DNA from: CAVQBP01 sp964448105
GTDB taxonomy: Bacteria; Bacteroidota; Ignavibacteria; Ignavibacteriales; Ignavibacteriaceae
DNA length: 38,404 bases
Direction of reading: 5' to 3'
Assembly (NCBI GenBank): GCA_964448105.1
Contig: CAYUVK010000042.1
Span: 1-38,404, forward strand
A program made the position numbers and the translations under genes. This document shows, in pieces, positions 33,096-38,404 of this stretch. The notes under the pieces are model-generated. The model did no database searches. It was given only the letters and a program-made list of their open reading frames with translations, and was not told the origin of the DNA. Positions within the stretch are counted from its first letter, which is position 1, and each line of letters opens with the position of its first letter.

Positions 33096-35444
33096 TTAAA
33101 CACCTACCTTGATTTCCGTATAATGTTTGACTTTTTCAATAAATTCCTGGCTGTCAATCGGTTTTGGTATATAATCAGTTGCACCTGCCTCTAGGCATTT
33201 TTCACGATCACCTTTCATAGCAAATGCGGTAAGAGCGATTATTGGTGTGTCTTTATAATCCGTTAATTCTCTTATTTTTTCTGTGGCTTCAAAACCATTC
33301 ATTATAGGCATTTGCATATCCATTAAAATCAAGTCGAATTTTTGCTCTTTTACTTTTTCTAAAGCTTCAACACCATTTTCAACAACAACTATATGTTCAA
33401 AGTTATTCTTCTTAAGAAGGCGGGTTACAATTATTTGTGAGTGCTTATAATCTTCAACCAATAAAATTTTTATTACATTCTGTTCTTCTTTAAGCTTTTC
33501 TGGAGGAGTTGGCTCGTCATAACGATTTATCATTTGTTTTATAGTTTCAGATAAATCTTCAATATTGGTACTATTCTTTTCGAGAAGATCTTCAAATAAT
33601 CCGTCAATTTTTTTCAAATCTTCTTTATAATTTTCTTTACCTGTATAAATTATAACCGGTAGCTTTGAAAAATTAGGTTTTGATTTAATTTGTTTTATCA
33701 AATCGTATCCGTTTACTTCAGGCATGTCAAGATCAATAATGGCAAGATCGAGTTTCATATTTTCAATCATGTCGCTAACTTTTTCGGAATGAGACTCCGC
33801 AATAGCATTAAACCCTGCTTGTTCAACTGCCTCTTTGATAAGATTAAGTGTCGGGATATCGTCGTCAACAATTAAAATGTTAGAATCTCTTTTAAGCCTG
33901 TAGTTTTGAAGCACTTCCACAAGGTACTTATATTTGATTGGCTTTACAAAATATTCCACGGCACCCATCAAAAATGCTTTTTGTTGTTCAGCTTCAACCG
34001 AACAAACAATAATAGGGGTATTAATGCAATTTTTATGTTCTCTAATATTTTTTAATAATTCAAATCCATTTGCATCGGGTAAGATAATATCCATCAGCAC
34101 AGCCAGGAAAATTTCTTTTTCAATTGATTTAACAGCTTGTGCAGCAGAATTCACAACTACGGGCTCATATCCCCATTTAGTTAGATAATTGCTTAACAAT
34201 TTAGATGAAGCATAATCATCTTCAACAACAAGTACCCTATTGTTTGTTCCTGCTTTTGGAAGAGAACTTATTTTTTCTTCAATAGTACTCATGTTTTCAA
34301 CACCAATTGTAATATTGTAAGTTATACCTTTTCCAATTGAGCTTGAAACTTCAATTTCACCATTTAAAAATTCAATATATTTTTTCGAAAGAGTTAAACT
34401 TAAACCGGATGAACTACCTATTTTATTATTGCCTAAATCAGATAAAGAGAAAGGATTAAATATTTCTTTAAGCTGTTTATGAGATAACCCGTTGCTGGTA
34501 TCAGAAATTTTTATATTTAACTTATTAGAATAGTTAGAAAATATTGAAATTGTTATTCTTCCTTTTTCTGTTAACCTCAGCGAATAAGTAATTAAATTTA
34601 TAAGTATATATTTGAGCTTCTGAGAGTCCAGATTGACATTTTCAGGAATTTCCTTGTCAATGTTTAAAAGGAAATCCACGTTTTTATTTAAAGCTTTATC
34701 TTTAAATAATCTCAATATGTCATTTATGAATGAATTTAAATTTACACTTGTAAACGATTCCTTAAAATTTCCGGATTCAATTTTTGCAAGATCTATTAAA
34801 TCGTTAATTAATGATAAATGATTAAATGCATTTTCTTTTAAGGTTACTACATATTCAGCTTGTGAAGGCGAAAGAGTATCTTCATTAAGTAAAGAAGCAA
34901 AACCCATTACACTATTTGTCGGAGTTCTAAGTTCATGAGCAATGTTAGTTATAATACTTGCAACCGAAGCATTACCGGAATTAATATTATTGAACCACAT
35001 CTGTATTATATTGATTACAAATTTTCCGATAACATTAGCCTGGTCTTCTATTTTATCAAAAGATGAATTACTAATTTTAACAAGTATTTTTTTCTCCCCG
35101 GGTATTTTTAATATCAAGCTGCTTTCATTACGGGGGGATTCGGAAGCCGGGACTTCGCAACCCTGGTGATTAGAAAATATTATTGAATTTGATTCGGAAA
35201 TGAGAGAAGTGCATTTTTTACATTGATATGTAAAACCGGTATTATAATCTTTCTTGGCAGTTGAAGATTTACCAAGGAGTTTGAGAAACTCATTATCAAT
35301 GATCTTAAATATTACAATACTTTCTAAACTAAATTCTTCGACTAAATATTCACATAATTTATTTACAAATTCTTTGGAACCTTCATTTAAACTCTTTGTA
35401 AGAGAATTGAATTTATTCAAGAATTCGATTTTGGGATTTTCCAT
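33096..35444 (-). CDS. Soluble hybrid histidine kinase with three receiver domains
   Basis: 782 residues, no membrane span. The N-terminal sensor region (about 1-150) is GAF-like and contains C75-x2-C78 and H93-x2-C96. HisKA follows (IITNIAHELRTPTNSVMGFA, His170), then a HATPase that looks shortened or diverged (DTSNGLSHKQLKEIFNPF, SSGLSLTLSKKYIEFLNGEI). Receivers 1-3 carry phospho-acceptor Asp in AVLMDIILP, LAIIDLDMP and LILMDMQMP. All three keep the acidic pair (VVEDD, IVDDD, LVEDY). There is no output domain, so it probably passes phosphate on to another protein. Divergent from the receiver-cyclase gene, a plausible partner. Confidence 0.92.
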   Translation of the reverse strand: MENPKIEFLNKFNSLTKSLNEGSKEFVNKLCEYLVEEFSLESIVIFKIIDNEFLKLLGKSSTAKKDYNTGFTYQCKKCTSLISESNSIIFSNHQGCEVPASESPRNESSLILKIPGEKKILVKISNSSFDKIEDQANVIGKFVINIIQMWFNNINSGNASVASIITNIAHELRTPTNSVMGFASLLNEDTLSPSQAEYVVTLKENAFNHLSLINDLIDLAKIESGNFKESFTSVNLNSFINDILRLFKDKALNKNVDFLLNIDKEIPENVNLDSQKLKYILINLITYSLRLTEKGRITISIFSNYSNKLNIKISDTSNGLSHKQLKEIFNPFSLSDLGNNKIGSSSGLSLTLSKKYIEFLNGEIEVSSSIGKGITYNITIGVENMSTIEEKISSLPKAGTNNRVLVVEDDYASSKLLSNYLTKWGYEPVVVNSAAQAVKSIEKEIFLAVLMDIILPDANGFELLKNIREHKNCINTPIIVCSVEAEQQKAFLMGAVEYFVKPIKYKYLVEVLQNYRLKRDSNILIVDDDIPTLNLIKEAVEQAGFNAIAESHSEKVSDMIENMKLDLAIIDLDMPEVNGYDLIKQIKSKPNFSKLPVIIYTGKENYKEDLKKIDGLFEDLLEKNSTNIEDLSETIKQMINRYDEPTPPEKLKEEQNVIKILLVEDYKHSQIIVTRLLKKNNFEHIVVVENGVEALEKVKEQKFDLILMDMQMPIMNGFEATEKIRELTDYKDTPIIALTAFAMKGDREKCLEAGATDYIPKPIDSQEFIEKVKHYTEIKVGV

Positions 35445-35725
35445 TTAACTTACTGTGTAAAAATTTTTATAATATTAAATTGCTTGTATAGATTAATTGC
35501 TTAAATATATAAATTTTCATTCTCAAAAAGAATAATATACAATAAACTTTAGAACATAAAATCAATAATCGAAAATATAATAAAAAATTTAAAATGCTTA
35601 GTAAAAGCATTATTTTAATTCAAAATATTTTTCCCAATCATCGATTTTTTTAGTATAATAATTTTATATTTGTACTTCATATCTATTATCGAAATTATCG
35701 GGAATTATTTTAATAGGTTAAATTA

Positions 35726-36775
35726 ATGAAAGATGAAGTCAGCATCCTAATAGCAGAAGATGAGAAAATAATTGCTAAAGATATTATGATGACACTCGAA
35801 AATCTCGGTTACAAGGTATTGGGTGCCGTAGATTCAGCTTCATCAATTATAGAAAAAGCCGGGGAACTTAAACCCACCTTAATTCTAATGGATATAATGC
35901 TTTACGGCGATTTAACAGGGATTGATGCTGCAAAAATTATTGAACACAAGTTCGATATTCCGGTTGTTTTTCTAACAGCTTTAGCTGATGACAGTACTTT
36001 ACAGAAAGCTAAATTAGCTAATGCATTCGGATATATATTAAAACCTTTTGATGAAAAATCTTTAAGAACATCTATTGAAATGGCGCTTTATAAACATAAA
36101 ATGAATGTTCAATTAAAACAAAGAACTCGAGAGCTTGAAGAAGAAAAAAATAAATCTGAATGGTTGTTAAATAATATTTTTCCGCTGGAAATAGTTAATG
36201 AACTGAAAGAAAAGGGAATAATAGCACCGCGTGAATATAAATCTGTTACAGTGCTTTTTACTGATTTCCAGGGTTTTACGAAAATTGCTGCACAAATGCA
36301 TCCCAATAAATTAGTGGATGAGTTAAATGATATATTTAAAAACTTCGATGCGATAATTGATAAATACGGTTTGGAGAAATTGAAAACTATAGGTGATTCC
36401 TACATGGTAGGAGGAGGTTTTCCAAAAGAATCCCGAGACCATGCACTTAAAGTTATTACTGCCGCTATTGAAATGCTCGATTATATTAAGCAAAGGAATG
36501 AAACTTCCGAGTATCATTGGGATATGAGGGTTGGTGCTCATTCCGGAAATGTTGTTGCCGGTGTGGTTGGTAAAAATAAATTTACTTATGATGTATGGGG
36601 GGATACAGTAAATATTGCTAATAGTATGGAAAGATATAGCGAACCGGGTAAAATTAATATTAGTTCTTCAACTTACAACCTTATTAAAGATTATTTTAAA
36701 TGTGAATTTAACGATTGCCTAGATTTAACAGGCAACGGTAAAATTAAAATGTACCATGTAGTAGAAAAAAATTAA
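35726..36775 (+). CDS. Receiver-domain class III adenylate cyclase
   Basis: 349 residues. Receiver 1-125 (AEDE acidic group, Asp56 in LILMDIMLYGD, Lys106). A coiled linker with the LLNNIFPLEIVNELKEKG segment leads to a class III cyclase domain (about 170-340). Metal ligands Asp180 (FTDFQGFT) and Asp224 (KTIGDSYM) are present. Purine-selecting residues Lys220 and Asp289 (YDVWGDTVN) point to ATP, hence cAMP. Transition-state Asn296 is present, but the usual arginine of VNxAxR is Ser300 (VNIANSMERY), which may lower activity. Its C-terminus overlaps the convergent nuoN stop by 4 bp. Divergent from the three-receiver kinase. Confidence 0.9.
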   Translation: MKDEVSILIAEDEKIIAKDIMMTLENLGYKVLGAVDSASSIIEKAGELKPTLILMDIMLYGDLTGIDAAKIIEHKFDIPVVFLTALADDSTLQKAKLANAFGYILKPFDEKSLRTSIEMALYKHKMNVQLKQRTRELEEEKNKSEWLLNNIFPLEIVNELKEKGIIAPREYKSVTVLFTDFQGFTKIAAQMHPNKLVDELNDIFKNFDAIIDKYGLEKLKTIGDSYMVGGGFPKESRDHALKVITAAIEMLDYIKQRNETSEYHWDMRVGAHSGNVVAGVVGKNKFTYDVWGDTVNIANSMERYSEPGKINISSSTYNLIKDYFKCEFNDCLDLTGNGKIKMYHVVEKN

Positions 36776-38277
36776 AATCCTAGTAAACTTACCGAGCTTT
36801 GTGCCCACTGGACTAATGGTGTAAAATAAATACCTAAAACTAAAACAGGAATTAAAAGAGCAACTAAGAGTATTTTATTTCCAAGAGAAGCAGAAAATGC
36901 GGGTATAGGGGTTTCAGCTTTAACCATGTACATGTTCTTTAATACTCTTATATAATAATAAAGAGATACTACTGTATTAAGTAAAGCAATTATTGCAACA
37001 ACAATCATCTTTGCATCAACTAATGCAATAAATAGATAAAGTTTAGCAATAAATCCTGCGGTTGGAGGAAGGCCTGTTAATGAAACTAAAAAGATTGCAA
37101 GGGAAATTCCTAATAGGGGAGTGGAATAGCCCAAGCCTTTATAATCATCAATATTTTCGCTTCCGATTTTATTGGCAATGAGCATTACAACAAAGAAAGC
37201 GCCTAGATTCATAATTGCATAGACAGCAAAGTAAATCAATACAGCCATTGTGCCTTGATTTGAAAGAACAGCCAAACCAAGAAGGATATAACCTGCATGT
37301 GCAATGCTTGAATAAGCGAGCAGTCTTTTCATATTATCCTGCCAGAGTGCAGCGAAATTACCGAGTGTCATTGTTAAGATAGAAATCAAAATAAAGAATG
37401 ATTTCCAATCGATTAATTGCAGCATTTGCCAATAACCGTTTGCATCAACAGATTGAATAAAGGTTATTTTAATGAACCTAATTAATAAAGCAAACCCTGC
37501 AGCTTTACTTGCTACCGAAAGATAAGCTGTAATTGTAATAGGTGCACCCTCATAAACGTCTGGTGCCCAAAAGTGAAATGGGGCAGCTGAAATTTTGAAT
37601 CCTATTCCCGTAAAAATTAGAATTCCCGATAAAACTATTGTGCTTACTGGGACTTGTGCAGTCTGAATTACAGTATGGATTGCATATAAGTTAGTGCTTC
37701 CCGTAATTCCGTAAATAATTGAAATACCGAATAACATAATGCCGGAAGCTGCACTTCCGTAAATAACGTATTTTAATGAAGCTTCACTGTTTCTCAGTGA
37801 ATTTTTAGTAAAGCCGGCTAAAACATAAGAAGATAATGATACTAATTCTATTGATAAATAGATTAAAATAAGATCTGTAGCGGAAACCATGAAGAACATT
37901 CCCAGAACCATCCCGAAAATAAGTGAATAGTATTCTCCGTGCCTTTCAAAAACGGATTTTATTTCAGAAGAAGAAATCGAAAAAAGAATAACAAGAAACG
38001 TTGCAATAATAATAATTAACTTAAAAAATGAGCCGAAGTTATCAACTGCAATCATTCCCCCTGCATTATTAGGGGAAGCAAAAGAAGAAACACCCCATTG
38101 CTGTATAATATAAAATCCGGCTGCGAACAAACCGATCATACCAATATAAGGAAGTATTGTCTTATCTTTTGATAAAATTAAATCTGAAGCAACTAGCCAG
38201 ACAATTGATAGTGAAATTGCAATTTCAGGTTTTATTAAACCTAAACTGTGAGTAATATAATCAAGATTAAAATTCAC
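36772..38277 (-). CDS. nuoN: NADH-quinone oxidoreductase subunit N
   Basis: An antiporter-like membrane subunit of respiratory complex I. 501 residues with about 14 membrane spans. Segments such as LIFTGIGFKISAAPFHFWAPDVYEGAP, ending in the family's HFWAPDVYEGAP box, and RLLAYSSIAHAGYILLG are strongly conserved in NuoN/ND2. LVSLTGLPPTAGFIAKLYLF is the usual C-terminal Pro-rich region. In most genomes nuoM lies just upstream; here the 127 bp before the ATG hold no coding end, only a repeat-like segment, so the rest of the nuo operon is either beyond the window or separated from nuoN. The ATG at 38277 is in frame and natural. Confidence 0.95.
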   Translation of the reverse strand: MNFNLDYITHSLGLIKPEIAISLSIVWLVASDLILSKDKTILPYIGMIGLFAAGFYIIQQWGVSSFASPNNAGGMIAVDNFGSFFKLIIIIATFLVILFSISSSEIKSVFERHGEYYSLIFGMVLGMFFMVSATDLILIYLSIELVSLSSYVLAGFTKNSLRNSEASLKYVIYGSAASGIMLFGISIIYGITGSTNLYAIHTVIQTAQVPVSTIVLSGILIFTGIGFKISAAPFHFWAPDVYEGAPITITAYLSVASKAAGFALLIRFIKITFIQSVDANGYWQMLQLIDWKSFFILISILTMTLGNFAALWQDNMKRLLAYSSIAHAGYILLGLAVLSNQGTMAVLIYFAVYAIMNLGAFFVVMLIANKIGSENIDDYKGLGYSTPLLGISLAIFLVSLTGLPPTAGFIAKLYLFIALVDAKMIVVAIIALLNTVVSLYYYIRVLKNMYMVKAETPIPAFSASLGNKILLVALLIPVLVLGIYFTPLVQWAQSSVSLLGF

Positions 38278-38324
38278 TTAAATCTCTTATGTTTATTTGT
38301 AATCACTAATCTAATTCGACCCGT

Positions 38325-38392
38325 GGGGCTGTCCAAAAAGTACCTTTTATCATTTCGACCGACCTGCCTGCCGAGTCCGTTGCACAACATGT
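38325..38392. repeat. Possible dispersed repeat or IS-end fragment at the window edge
   Basis: GGGGCTGTCCAAAAAGTA followed by TCATTTCGACCGACCTGCCT and CTGCCGAGTCC has the look of short dispersed repeats or insertion-sequence ends seen between genes in Bacteroidota-group genomes. It is more GC-rich than the surrounding AT-rich spacer. No second copy is present in this window, so the call rests on pattern memory only. Confidence 0.35.
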
Positions 38393-38404
38393 AAATTTTT
38401 AATT

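Overview
The window looks like a chromosome segment from an AT-rich, free-living Gram-negative bacterium of the Bacteroidota/Chlorobiota/Ignavibacteriota group, most likely Ignavibacteria-like. The signs are a secreted protein ending in a type IX secretion (T9SS) sorting domain with the PNPFNP motif, Sec signal peptides ending in NAQ/FSQ, a BBP2-type outer-membrane porin, glnS next to gltX, and methionine synthesis by direct sulfhydrylation (MetX/MetY). The taxonomic call is inference. No phage, transposase or CRISPR array is visible. There is one run of 100 Ns (2607-2706) inside a tandem-repeat gene.

Layout. 494-3305: a secreted C39-like cysteine peptidase with about 73-residue repeats and a T9SS tail, split by the N run. 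3370-5931: uvrC and a small basic protein. 6043-9176: the methionine locus metY-metX on the minus strand, headed by an unusual leader. This leader has a TTGACA promoter, a 34-codon Cys/Met-rich ORF, an intrinsic terminator, a SAM-I riboswitch and a second terminator. 9212-12148: a DUF6314-like protein, a DinB/YfiT-like protein, a repeat-built secreted protein and a DUF4142 lipoprotein. 12476-17949: an ammonium-acquisition island on the minus strand (glnK2, BBP2 porin, amt2, a small membrane protein, glnK1, amt1). 18373-25528: housekeeping and envelope genes (M15 peptidase, double-FKBP lipoprotein, fructosamine-kinase/LMW-PTP pair, GHL10 hydrolase, ferredoxin, PAP2 protein, DUF72). 25577-29312: a two-component module (small protein, histidine kinase, NarL-type regulator) next to a secreted-protein/membrane-protein pair and a divergent DUF3892 gene, with related GGTA-N4-TAC motifs in both intergenic regions. 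29570-32958: tRNA-Leu(CAA), glnS and gltX. 33096-36775: a three-receiver hybrid kinase diverging from a receiver-cyclase protein. 36772-38277: nuoN, with a repeat-like segment at the right edge.

The strongest candidate for something undescribed is the metY leader. A Cys/Met-codon-rich leader peptide overlaps RNA segments that can form either a terminator or a competing hairpin, and a SAM-I riboswitch lies directly downstream. That would let one transcript read both amino-acid supply (charged tRNA) and SAM. The second candidate is the kinase/regulator module with its linked exported/membrane protein pair and shared candidate operators. Both are read by eye from the sequence and have not been tested computationally.
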